A DNA stretch of 7,252 nucleotides from DASRHY01 sp046765875 (GTDB lineage Bacteria; Actinomycetota; Actinomycetes; Propionibacteriales; Kribbellaceae), in the NCBI GenBank assembly GCA_046765875.1, contig JBKPSJ010000068.1:1-7252 (forward strand), given 5' to 3'. The notes beneath the pieces are model-generated. The model had not been told where the DNA came from. It did not search any database and saw nothing but the letters and a program-made list of their open reading frames with translations. The position numbers were made by a program, and so were the translations under genes. Below, in pieces: positions 1-5,059 of the stretch; position 1 is the stretch's first letter, and each line of letters starts with the position of its first letter.

Positions 1-166
1 GGCCCACTGTGAGCCCCACACCGGCCCCGCGCCAGTACGGGGCGTAGATAGACCGGAACCAGGCCCGCGAGACGATCCTGGGGCGTTCTAGGGGGCTCTC
101 CGGCAAAGCCAGGGCCGCCCACCGTCCCGACATCACCCAGAACCGGTTCAGGAGGACCTTCTGCAT
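1..166 (-). CDS. Partial hypothetical protein, C-terminus beyond the window
   Basis: An open frame starts with ATG at 166-164 and runs without a stop to the left edge, giving 55 residues. The start shares a base with the stop of the upstream gene in a TGATG junction, the arrangement used repeatedly in this operon, and this is the main reason to believe the start. The visible part is basic and aromatic-rich, with a stretch reading RIVSRAWFRSIYAPYWRGAG followed by a Gly/Val-rich segment. I do not recognise the family and see no signal peptide or catalytic motif. It is the last visible gene of the leftward operon. Confidence 0.6.
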   Translation of the reverse strand, partial: MQKVLLNRFWVMSGRWAALALPESPLERPRIVSRAWFRSIYAPYWRGAGVGLTVG

Positions 167-351
167 CAGCGGGCATTCAACAGTCGGACAGCAGGGATGC
201 ACGGGTCGAGGCCCTCCTCGAAGGCCTCCTGCTCCTCCTCGGTCATCGGGACACCGTCGTGGGTCTCGCACACCGGCTCGGAGCAGAACCCGAGACCGAT
301 GCCCATCGTCAGCCAGTCCTCGAAGGTGATCATCGGCTCAGTCATCGTCAT
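166..351 (-). CDS. Small acidic THDG/DPC-type protein, unknown function
   Basis: This 61-residue protein starts at ATG 351-349, with AGAGG four bases upstream; an ATG two codons later (345) is a possible alternative. The start lies inside the end of the upstream acetyltransferase gene, a 14-base overlap. The sequence reads FEDWLTMGIGLGFCSEPVCE, then THDGVPMTEEE and a closing DPCIPAVRLL. From memory, short proteins with this order (W-x-x-x-G near a C-SE-x-x-C pair, THDG, acidic helix, DPC near the C-terminus) are common in actinobacteriophages and actinobacteria, with no established role. Three cysteines (in FCSEPVC and DPC) could bind metal, but that is inference. It lacks the N-terminal tag of the six genes upstream. 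Confidence 0.8.
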   Translation of the reverse strand: MTMTEPMITFEDWLTMGIGLGFCSEPVCETHDGVPMTEEEQEAFEEGLDPCIPAVRLLNAR

Positions 352-691
352 CGATCCTCTGCAACGGAGGAAGGGTCCCTCCGACCGAGCGTGCCCAGGC
401 GTCCCCGGCGTCCGTACGTTCCGGCGAATGACGAGGAGGCTGAACCCCTTCACGCTCAGCCGCCACCCGGTGCGCCTCGTTCCACAGTCCGGTCGCGATG
501 CCCTTGCGTCGGTGAGCTTCGTCCACGCTGAGCCCGCCGACACGCTCTGCGTTCCACATCAGGTCGCCGACCTCTTCGTCGCCGACCTTGGCAACGACCC
601 TGTGCCACGCCCCACCATGCCCACCAGGAAACGTCCAGTCCTCCGTTCCGACGTACTCGAACTGCGGACCGAGGTGCTCGTCGGCAGCCAT
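338..691 (-). CDS. Tagged GNAT-family N-acetyltransferase-like protein (117 aa)
   Basis: The start at ATG 691 is set by a TGATG junction with the upstream gene and by the tag MAADEHLGPQF at residues 1-11; the open frame extends further upstream, but that would bury the tag. After the tag, residues about 40-110 have GNAT features: a short beta segment (VGDLMW), then LSVDEAHRRKGIATGLWNEA, where R62-K-G64-I-A66 forms the acetyl-CoA pyrophosphate loop. The C-terminal part (HSPERTDAGDAWARSVGG) resembles the last strands of the neighbouring GNAT. The protein is shorter than a typical GNAT of about 150 residues, and the N-terminal lobe looks reduced. It is clearly paralogous to the gene at 691-1143. 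The substrate is unknown; the acceptor could be a protein or a small molecule. Confidence 0.85.
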   Translation of the reverse strand: MAADEHLGPQFEYVGTEDWTFPGGHGGAWHRVVAKVGDEEVGDLMWNAERVGGLSVDEAHRRKGIATGLWNEAHRVAAEREGVQPPRHSPERTDAGDAWARSVGGTLPPLQRIDDDD

Positions 692-1143
692 CAGGTAGGC
701 CTCGGGCTCGACCAGCCTGAGGGCAACACCCGCCGCTTCGGCAGCCGACCACCGAGGCTGCGCGCCCATGCTTCCCCGGACTCGGTGCGATCGACCGAGT
801 GCTTCGGTTCGACCACCCCCCGGGTCTCCCCGGCGACGCGATGGGCCTCATGCCACATGCGGGTGGCGAGGCCGCGCCGTCGGTGCTCGGGTTCGGTGGA
901 GATGCCGAGGATCTCACCGGTCTTGTGCTGCCAGGACATCGAGCCGATCGGACGATGGCCGGGGTCGATGTCGGACCCGGCGTACTGGTTGCGCTCGGCG
1001 GGATGCGCCTGGGCCCAAGGCGTGGCGGCGTGCTCGGCGTTCCAGACCTCGACGGTGTGGTGCGGGACGCCGCCCATCTCCCGGTGGGTCGAGGGGTGGA
1101 ACATGAACTGGAGCCCCAGGTGTTCATCGTCGTCAGCTGGCAC
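691..1143 (-). CDS. Tagged GNAT-family N-acetyltransferase-like protein (150 aa)
   Basis: I choose GTG 1143 as start because it begins the tag VPADDDEHLGLQF, has GAGG four bases upstream, and overlaps the upstream stop by only 11 bases; the frame is open a little further. The GNAT core is at residues about 63-140: a strand pair (PIGSMSW, GEILGIS), then EHRRRGLATRMWHEAHRVA with the acetyl-CoA loop R88-R-R-G91-L-A93. HSVDRTESGEAWARSLGG follows, which in this subfamily closes the sheet. The length is close to a normal single-domain GNAT. It ends in TGATG with the next gene. The shared tag and operon suggest it acts alongside the ART and papain-like neighbours, probably as a modifier of host or virion components; the substrate cannot be read from sequence. 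Confidence 0.87.
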   Translation of the reverse strand: MPADDDEHLGLQFMFHPSTHREMGGVPHHTVEVWNAEHAATPWAQAHPAERNQYAGSDIDPGHRPIGSMSWQHKTGEILGISTEPEHRRRGLATRMWHEAHRVAGETRGVVEPKHSVDRTESGEAWARSLGGRLPKRRVLPSGWSSPRPT

Positions 1144-1468
1144 GGCGCCTCGGTTCACGGACGAGGAACGGGACACCGGGACCACTGGCCCCGGCCATGA
1201 AGTCGAGCGGGTGGTTCTCCTTGACCTCGAAGCCAGCCTTCTTGTACCAGCCGTGCAGCTCCTCGCGGGCGTGGGCGTACAACGGCTTGCCCAGGCGGTC
1301 GGCGTCGGCGATCAACTGCGCTCCGATGGACGAGCCGTGGCCCTGGCCCCGGCGGTCCTCTTTCACATAGAAGTTGTTCACGTAGCCCCGGGGGTTGACG
1401 GTGAGCTGACCGTGCTCGGACTCGTAGACCGGCTTGAACTGGTCGGAGAGGTGCTCGTCGGCGGGCAT
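1133..1468 (-). CDS. Tagged minimal GNAT-family acetyltransferase (111 aa)
   Basis: The start at ATG 1468 forms TGATG with the upstream stop and begins the tag MPADEHLSDQF. The rest is a compact GNAT fold: YVNNFYVKEDRRGQGHGSSI carries the acetyl-CoA loop (R40-G-Q-G43-H-G45), followed by a helix, a PLYAHA strand, and GWYKKAGFEV, the 'Y/F-x-x-x-GF' ending typical of GNATs. At 111 residues it lacks most of the N-terminal lobe, so it may be a minimal catalytic unit or may work as a dimer. It is not a close paralogue of the two GNATs downstream: the core motif differs (GQGHG against RRGLAT) and it lacks their HS-x-x-RT segment. This looks like independent acquisition of a GNAT under the same tag. 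Confidence 0.87.
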   Translation of the reverse strand: MPADEHLSDQFKPVYESEHGQLTVNPRGYVNNFYVKEDRRGQGHGSSIGAQLIADADRLGKPLYAHAREELHGWYKKAGFEVKENHPLDFMAGASGPGVPFLVREPRRRAS

Positions 1469-1782
1469 CAGTCGGCGTGCCCTTCGTAGTACTTGTCCTC
1501 GGGAAGGACGATCGGCACCGCCGCTTCTGGATCGAACTGGCGAGCAGTCCAGTCAACGACATGACCACGGTGCAGAACGATGTGATGCTCGGTGCCATCC
1601 TTGAAGACCATCGAGCGCTCCGCCTTCTCCCCTCGCTGTCGAAGGTAACCGTGATAGGCGTCCGACACTGTTCGGCAGGAGCCACTAGCTCGCTGCGGGT
1701 CGACCATCTTCGCAGGGAAGGCGTTGACCTGGCTCCACGCTTCAGCGAACTGCTCCACCGAGAGGTGCCCGTCAGCTGACAT
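1468..1782 (-). CDS. Tagged papain-like cysteine protease/deamidase-fold protein (104 aa)
   Basis: ATG 1782 is chosen because it makes TGATG with the upstream stop and begins the tag MSADGHLSVEQF, a variant with one extra residue before QF. The body fits a small papain-like or transglutaminase-like fold: SGSCRTVSDAYHGYLRQRG puts a candidate nucleophile C36 at the start of a helix. A strand with DGTEHHIVLH supplies H66/H67, and VVDWTARQFDP supplies D77 plus a T-x-x-Q-F motif. The Cys-His-Asp order and spacing resemble papain-fold toxins and glutamine deamidases (Tox-PL-like). Peptidase, deamidase and transglutaminase activity cannot be told apart by eye. I see no signal peptide or membrane segment. 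It sits between the ART gene and the first GNAT gene. Confidence 0.78.
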   Translation of the reverse strand: MSADGHLSVEQFAEAWSQVNAFPAKMVDPQRASGSCRTVSDAYHGYLRQRGEKAERSMVFKDGTEHHIVLHRGHVVDWTARQFDPEAAVPIVLPEDKYYEGHAD

Positions 1783-2243
1783 CACGACCTCTTGCGCGGC
1801 TTCCAGCGCACGGTGGCCTTCTCGATCGAGGGCCCCGAGTAGCCCCACTCGATGATGTCGTTGCCCCCGGTGCGTACGTGCTCGGCCTTGACCTTGGCCC
1901 ACAGCACGTGCTGGTCCTGGGACGGGTCCGACGGGTGGCGCCCGTGCTGCTTGGCGTACTCCCGGGAGGTCGTGATCCAGTCACCGGTGTTGATCGAGCG
2001 CACGCCCGGGGGCACCGAGCGGTAGACGTCGATCGAGCGGTCCGGGCGTCCCTGGGCCCGGCGCAGGGCGGTGATCGCCTGGGCATCGTAGGCCTCGCCG
2101 TGGCCGTAGTGCTGGGGCGTCTTGTAGACGTCCTCGCCGAACAGCTCGTGGAGGTTGTGGATGCCCGGGTCGGACTCGTCCACCATCGGCTGGTGGATGC
2201 CGCGGTAGTCGAACTGCGCTCCGAGGTGCTCGTCGGCAGGCAT
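1782..2243 (-). CDS. Tagged ADP-ribosyltransferase-like protein, R-S-E type (153 aa)
   Basis: The start at ATG 2243 shares a base with the upstream stop (TGATG) and begins the tag MPADEHLGAQF. Features of an R-S-E class ADP-ribosyltransferase appear in order: R75 in SIDVYRSVP, the S-T-S-like strand TTS (91-93) within GDWITTSREYAKQHG, and E132 in NDIIEWGYSG. Such enzymes transfer ADP-ribose from NAD+ to a protein or other acceptor. The N-terminal third (LHELFGEDVYKTPQHYG) matches, from memory, the leader of similar ART-like proteins of actinobacterial phages. The sequence looks intact, with all three catalytic positions present. The target is unknown; phage ARTs such as T4 Alt modify host RNA polymerase, but nothing here identifies the acceptor. 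Confidence 0.84.
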   Translation of the reverse strand: MPADEHLGAQFDYRGIHQPMVDESDPGIHNLHELFGEDVYKTPQHYGHGEAYDAQAITALRRAQGRPDRSIDVYRSVPPGVRSINTGDWITTSREYAKQHGRHPSDPSQDQHVLWAKVKAEHVRTGGNDIIEWGYSGPSIEKATVRWKPRKRS

Positions 2244-2593
2244 CAGATGTGACGCTTCCAGTCGGGGTGGCCCTTCTTGGCCAGCCGCAGGCGTGACGGG
2301 TGGATGTGCTCGGGCGAGAACTTGGTGGTGGAGGGCTGGCTCTCGTCGGTGTGGAGCTGGAGGCCGGTGACGTTGACCCGCCAGCGGTCGTAGCCGTAGT
2401 GCGAGGCGTCGTGCATCGACGATGAGTACTCCGAGGCGTGGGCCGGGGACAGGTACACGCCCGAGGGCAGGTCCGAGGCGGCGTACGGCGTCGCCGGGCG
2501 CAGCCCCTGGGAGCGGATCGACTCACGGTCGTTGAGGTGCGACTCGTGGTACATGAACTGCGGGCCCAGGTGGTGCTGGTCGTCAGCTGGCAT
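2243..2593 (-). CDS. Tagged ART-superfamily-like protein, H-Y type (116 aa)
   Basis: This is the first tagged gene of the series. It starts at ATG 2593, 15 bases after the upstream stop, with the tag MPADDQHHLGPQF. The body begins FMYHES (H16), then ESIRSQGLRP, then SGVYLSPAHASEY at about residues 44-56, then a strand pair (RWRVNVTGLQL) and IHPSRLRL. The order 'YH-x-[ST], S-I-x-x-x-GL, G-[VI]-YL-[ST]' is typical of H-Y class ADP-ribosyltransferase folds (KptA, DarT and PARP-like). A final catalytic Glu cannot be placed with certainty. It is small for the superfamily. Its role is inferred as NAD-dependent modification, or a decayed ART fold used for binding. No strong Shine-Dalgarno is visible, so translation may depend on the upstream gene. 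Confidence 0.75.
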   Translation of the reverse strand: MPADDQHHLGPQFMYHESHLNDRESIRSQGLRPATPYAASDLPSGVYLSPAHASEYSSSMHDASHYGYDRWRVNVTGLQLHTDESQPSTTKFSPEHIHPSRLRLAKKGHPDWKRHI

Positions 2594-2608
2594 CGCGGTC
2601 GGTGGCTC

Positions 2609-3358
2609 TCAGCTCCGGCGGGGGATCGTCGCCTTCACGCCCCGGGGCCGGAGCGAACGGATCATCTCGCGCCCTTCCGCCTTGGCCGCCTCGACCTCGG
2701 TGCGGGGGATGGGCTCTTCCATCGCGACCGAGGGCTTGAACCGCTCCCGGGCCGCCGTCATCGCCGAGTGGAGCCCCTCCAGGCCGCCCGGGGGACTGAC
2801 CGGCAGGGGCGGCAGGAAGGTGATGTTGTTGCGGTTGGCGGTCTCGTGGGCCTCGGAGACCTTGCCCGCCTCCTTGAACCGGTCCACGACGCGCTGGCTG
2901 TGCACCGACAGGTCGTCCGACGGCAGGAGGTCGCGGCCGGTGGACTCCTTGGCCTGGCGCTGACCGAGGGCGAGCAGCGTCGGTGCCATCACCCGCGACG
3001 TCTTGGCCACCGTCCACAGGTGCACCTCGTCGCGCCGGGCGAAGCGGTCGTTCCAGCCCTTGAACTTGGTCTCCTCGTGCTCCTCCTCGGGGGTGGGCAC
3101 CCGCTCCTGGCGAGTACTGACGTCCCAGCGGTTGGGCAGCGGCTTCTCGGGCGGGTAGTGGGACACGACCAACGTGCCGACGTCACGCGCCGGGGCCCAG
3201 CCGGGCTCCTCGGCCTCCTCCTCGGCGTTGGGGTTGCGGTACATCTTGTAGCTGGTCTGGGCCTCGTCGTCGTCCCACAGACCGCCGCCCTCGATGTGCT
3301 CCTTGGTGAACAGGTAGTTGCCGAGCTGGTGGTGGCTGAGCGACCCCTGGGCGCTCAC
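2609..3358 (-). CDS. Hypothetical protein, 249 aa
   Basis: No family is recognised. I choose GTG 3358 because it gives a 4-base overlap with the stop of the KTSC gene and leaves five bases from a G-rich stretch to the start; an adjacent GTG at 3361 would add one residue. The protein is hydrophilic, with no signal peptide or membrane segment. It has acidic stretches (NAEEEAEEPG near residue 45, TPEEEHEE near 90), a region with LWTVAKTSRVMAPTLLALGQ, and a basic end (RSLRPRGVKATIPRRS). It carries no N-terminal tag. Being co-transcribed between the KTSC gene and the tagged enzymes, it could be a partner or scaffold for them, which is speculation. Confidence 0.8.
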   Translation of the reverse strand: MSAQGSLSHHQLGNYLFTKEHIEGGGLWDDDEAQTSYKMYRNPNAEEEAEEPGWAPARDVGTLVVSHYPPEKPLPNRWDVSTRQERVPTPEEEHEETKFKGWNDRFARRDEVHLWTVAKTSRVMAPTLLALGQRQAKESTGRDLLPSDDLSVHSQRVVDRFKEAGKVSEAHETANRNNITFLPPLPVSPPGGLEGLHSAMTAARERFKPSVAMEEPIPRTEVEAAKAEGREMIRSLRPRGVKATIPRRS

Positions 3359-3720
3359 CACAGCCCCCCGGAGCGTTCGGACTTGCCCACCGCAGCGACG
3401 GCGGCGTCGGTGTGCTGGGAGGTGGCGGCGTCGTCCTCGCCGTAGCTGAACCCGCCCCGCCAGTACGGGTAGGCGTTGAGCACACGGTTGATGTACCTAC
3501 CGGCGGAGGCCGAGCGGCGGAAGTTCTTCCACAGGTTGCGGGGCACACCGTTGTAGGTCCACGGCGTGCCGTCCTTGAAGATCACGTGGACCTGCTCCAG
3601 GCCGCCGTCGTAGCGGCCCTCGGAGACACGGGACGACTCGAAGGCCAGCCAGCGCCCGGGCCGGGAACTCCGACCGGTGGCCAGCATCTCGTCGTCGCCG
3701 GGCTGGGGTACGAGGGGCAT
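3355..3720 (-). CDS. KTSC-domain protein (121 aa)
   Basis: The start is ATG 3720, preceded by AGGAGG with a five-base spacer; the GTG just before it would sit too close to that site. Residues about 28-85 match a KTSC domain: ESSRVSEGRYD, then VHVIFKDGTPWTYNGVPRNL and SASAGRYINRVLNAY. This follows the family pattern 'S...V...Y......L.V.F..G..Y.Y..VP...W..F..A.S.G.Y.N'. The KTSC domain occurs alone in many small phage and bacterial proteins and at the C-terminus of some lysyl-tRNA synthetases; its function is unclear, possibly RNA or nucleic-acid binding. The final 35 residues are low complexity, Ala/Ser-rich and probably disordered. It is the first gene of the leftward operon that carries the tagged enzymes. 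Confidence 0.85.
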   Translation of the reverse strand: MPLVPQPGDDEMLATGRSSRPGRWLAFESSRVSEGRYDGGLEQVHVIFKDGTPWTYNGVPRNLWKNFRRSASAGRYINRVLNAYPYWRGGFSYGEDDAATSQHTDAAVAAVGKSERSGGLW

Positions 3721-3739
3721 CACATCCTCCTGGACGCGG

Positions 3740-3829
3740 CCACGGCGCCGGAGCTACCGACGCCGTGGAGAGGATCGGGCATGGCCCGAGCGTAGTTGTG
3801 GGGTTCGGTGTGCCGCTGTTGCGGTCACC
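3740..3829. other. Leader with three hairpins between the HTH gene and the KTSC operon
   Basis: The 115 bases between the genes ending at 3836 and starting at 3720 contain three inverted repeats. One is at 3807-3829 (GGTG and CCGC arms pairing with GCGG and CACC), six bases after the HTH gene stop, so it is the best terminator candidate. The second is at 3776-3788 (CGGGC, loop ATG, GCCCG). The third is at 3740-3768 with 8-base arms CCACGGCG and CGCCGTGG, directly upstream of the KTSC Shine-Dalgarno. The last could be an attenuator, operator or second terminator. None has a T-run, so the assignments are tentative. Confidence 0.4.
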
Positions 3830-3835
3830 GCCAGC

Positions 3836-4207
3836 TCAGCTGGCCTTGACCTTGAGCTTGGGCTTGATCGGCGTCACCGTCGCCTTGGCCGCCGACTTGC
3901 GCGGCGTCCGGGACTTGGGCGCCTTGGCCGCCGACTTCACCGGCGCCTTGGTCGTCTCGACCTCGGCCTCGACGGTGGCGTCACCGTTGGTGGAGCGCAC
4001 CCGGCGCCGACGGGCGTCGTAGTGCTTCTTGAACTTGAGCATGTCCTTCTCGGTCCAGATCGGGCCGCACTGCAGCTGGGCGATCGGGGTCGGGAAGTTG
4101 GTGTCACCGGCGTCGTTCATCTTCTTGCGGAGGTGCGAGAAGTTGGTCGGGCCGATCTCCAGGAGCTTGGCCGCCTCGGCGGAGCCGACCAGATCGGGAA
4201 TGGGCAT
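3836..4207 (-). CDS. Helix-turn-helix DNA-binding protein with histone H1-like basic tail (123 aa)
   Basis: The start is ATG 4207, with GAGGAGGG about eight bases upstream. Residues about 4-60 look like a small winged helix-turn-helix of the excisionase/AlpA kind: LVGSAEAAKLLEIGPTNFSH, then a strand-turn segment ending FPTPIAQLQCGPIWTEKDM, where the 'GP-x-W' wing precedes an acidic helix cap. Residues about 80-123 are a Lys/Ala/Pro-rich tail with KSAAKAPKS and RKSAAKA near-repeats, like bacterial histone H1-like or mycobacterial HU tails, expected to bind DNA non-specifically. The candidate promoter is overlapped by three copies of a palindromic motif, which suggests autoregulation. It could be a repressor, a nucleoid-associated protein or both. 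Confidence 0.85.
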   Translation of the reverse strand: MPIPDLVGSAEAAKLLEIGPTNFSHLRKKMNDAGDTNFPTPIAQLQCGPIWTEKDMLKFKKHYDARRRRVRSTNGDATVEAEVETTKAPVKSAAKAPKSRTPRKSAAKATVTPIKPKLKVKAS

Positions 4208-4249
4208 GTGGGTGTCCCTCCTCAGGGGGGTAGTGGTTTGTCGCCCACA

Positions 4250-4278
4250 ACCCTAGCGCAACGACGATGTTCCCACAA
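4250..4278 (-). promoter_or_regulatory. Candidate promoter for the HTH/H1-like gene
   Basis: Reading leftward, TTGTGG (4278-4273) is followed after exactly 17 bases by TAGGGT (4255-4250). This is a plausible -35 and an actinobacterial TAnnnT -10, and would start transcription near 4243 with a leader of about 35 bases. Each hexamer matches its consensus at only three positions, so this is a candidate. Overlap with the operator-like repeats strengthens it. Confidence 0.4.
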
Positions 4279-4310
4279 CGTCGATGACTTAGAACAACAT
4301 CGACGTTGTT
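4259..4310. promoter_or_regulatory. Three operator-like copies of CAACGTCGATGTT
   Basis: Three related sites occur in 52 bases. Site 1 (4259-4271) reads CAACGACGATGTT, one mismatch from the core. Site 2 (4276-4288) reads CAACGTCGATGAC. Site 3 (4293-4310) is a near-perfect palindrome, AACAACATCGACGTTGTT, whose reverse strand contains the exact core. Site 1 sits in the spacer of the candidate promoter and site 2 overlaps its -35. This arrangement is typical of repressor operators. The likely binder is the HTH protein encoded just downstream, by inference. Confidence 0.6.
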
Positions 4311-4311
4311 A

Positions 4312-4422
4312 TCAGTCCCGGCGCTCCAGGTACCCGCACTCCGGGCAGTGCCAGAGGTCCTCGACCTCGTCGTCCTCGTACATCTCGGCGTCGCAGTTCG
4401 GGCAGTTCACGGGCTCCACCAT
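4312..4422 (-). CDS. Tiny zinc-ribbon protein (36 aa)
   Basis: ATG 4422 to TGA 4312 gives 36 residues. NCPNCDAEMYEDDEVEDLWH is followed at once by CPECGYLERRD, a complete C-x2-C ... C-x2-C zinc ribbon with an acidic linker. It starts five bases after the stop of the Cys-rich gene upstream, so it is probably translationally coupled to it. Its clean two-knuckle layout and tight spacing support it despite the length. Minimal zinc ribbons of this kind in phages are usually of unknown function and may bind nucleic acid or protein. It ends just before the operator repeats of the next gene. Confidence 0.75.
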   Translation of the reverse strand: MVEPVNCPNCDAEMYEDDEVEDLWHCPECGYLERRD

Positions 4423-4427
4423 GGCAG

Positions 4428-4631
4428 CTAGGCGAAGAACTTGGCGCACTGGCGCCAGACGTCGTGACAGGTGCACGGGCAGGGGCCGGGATCGGTGTCG
4501 TAGCGCCCGGGGCTGTCGGGGGCGGACCAGTACTTGTCCGGGAACGGCATCGCCGGGTTCAGCGTCTGGCCGCCCCAGGCCAAGGAGGCCTGGACCTCGC
4601 GCACGGCGTTGCAGTGCGGACAGGTCGTCAT
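4428..4631 (-). CDS. Small Cys-rich, putative zinc-binding protein (67 aa)
   Basis: The start ATG 4631 gives an ATGA overlap with the stop of the MerR-like gene; an open extension upstream lies wholly within that gene and is unlikely. The N-terminus MTTCPHCNAVREVQ carries C-P-x-C, and the C-terminus CPCTCHDVWRQCAKFF carries four more Cys and a His, so a zinc site built from the two ends is plausible. The middle (NPAMPFPDKYWSAPDSPGRY) is Pro-rich and probably extended. I do not recognise a named family. It sits between a DNA-binding gene and a second tiny zinc protein, which suggests a small regulatory or nucleic-acid-related module. Confidence 0.78.
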   Translation of the reverse strand: MTTCPHCNAVREVQASLAWGGQTLNPAMPFPDKYWSAPDSPGRYDTDPGPCPCTCHDVWRQCAKFFA

Positions 4632-5005
4632 GCCCCGGCGGGGACCTCGGCCGGTGGCGGCCAGGGCAGCGTGATCTCCAGCGGCCCGTCGGTGTAGCGG
4701 AACGAGCCCGTGGTCTCCAGGGCGTCCCACACCCGGCGGATCAGGTCGACGTTGAGGCCGTTCAGCTTGAGCTGACCGAGGAGGCGGTGGAGGTGTCCGA
4801 TCTGCACGAGGATCTCGACCTGGGCGGGCGACAGGCGGTACGGGTTGCCCGAGCCGCCGTTACCCACCGCAGGCTTGATCGCCCCCAGGGCGATCCAGTA
4901 GTTCAGCTGGCGGTAGGTGACGCCTGCCTTGCGTGCCGCATCGGTCGTGGAGACGGTGTCGGGGAACAGCTCGTTGTAGTGCTCGGCCCTCGATTGCGTC
5001 AGCAT
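4628..5005 (-). CDS. MerR-type helix-turn-helix protein (125 aa)
   Basis: The start is ATG 5005, with AGGA about seven bases upstream. Residues about 18-70 form a MerR-like winged helix: VSTTDAARKAGVTYRQLNYW is the HTH with the typical 'A-x-x-x-G-V-x-x-x-x-L-x-Y-W' pattern, followed by a wing around GGSGNPYRLSPAQVEIL. A helix (LVQIGHLHRLLGQL) then probably mediates dimerisation. The C-terminus (PLEITLPWPPPAEVPAGA) is Pro-rich and lacks effector-binding Cys residues, so it is not a metal sensor. Stand-alone proteins of this type are frequent in actinobacteriophages and are presumed DNA-binding regulators. It is the first gene of a short run with the two small Cys-rich genes, which follow with overlap or close spacing. 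Confidence 0.85.
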   Translation of the reverse strand: MLTQSRAEHYNELFPDTVSTTDAARKAGVTYRQLNYWIALGAIKPAVGNGGSGNPYRLSPAQVEILVQIGHLHRLLGQLKLNGLNVDLIRRVWDALETTGSFRYTDGPLEITLPWPPPAEVPAGA

Positions 5006-5059
5006 CAGTGATCCTGGTTCACGGTGTGGGTGTCGATGTCACAACACGATACTCCGCAC

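Noticed and set aside
197..1489. A 430-codon plus-strand open frame opposite the tagged enzymes
   Set aside because: It lies antisense to five well-supported genes with recognisable folds; its translation is low in complexity and matches nothing. Long shadow frames are expected in GC-rich DNA.
2438..5011. Two long plus-strand open frames (335 and 444 codons)
   Set aside because: They are antisense to the KTSC, HTH, MerR-like and other genes that have overlapping starts, ribosome sites and domain motifs. The translations are Arg/Gly/Leu-rich shadows.
4250..5050. Phage attachment site or integrase module
   Set aside because: The repeats there are short operator-like motifs; no integrase gene, tRNA or long core repeat is present in the window.
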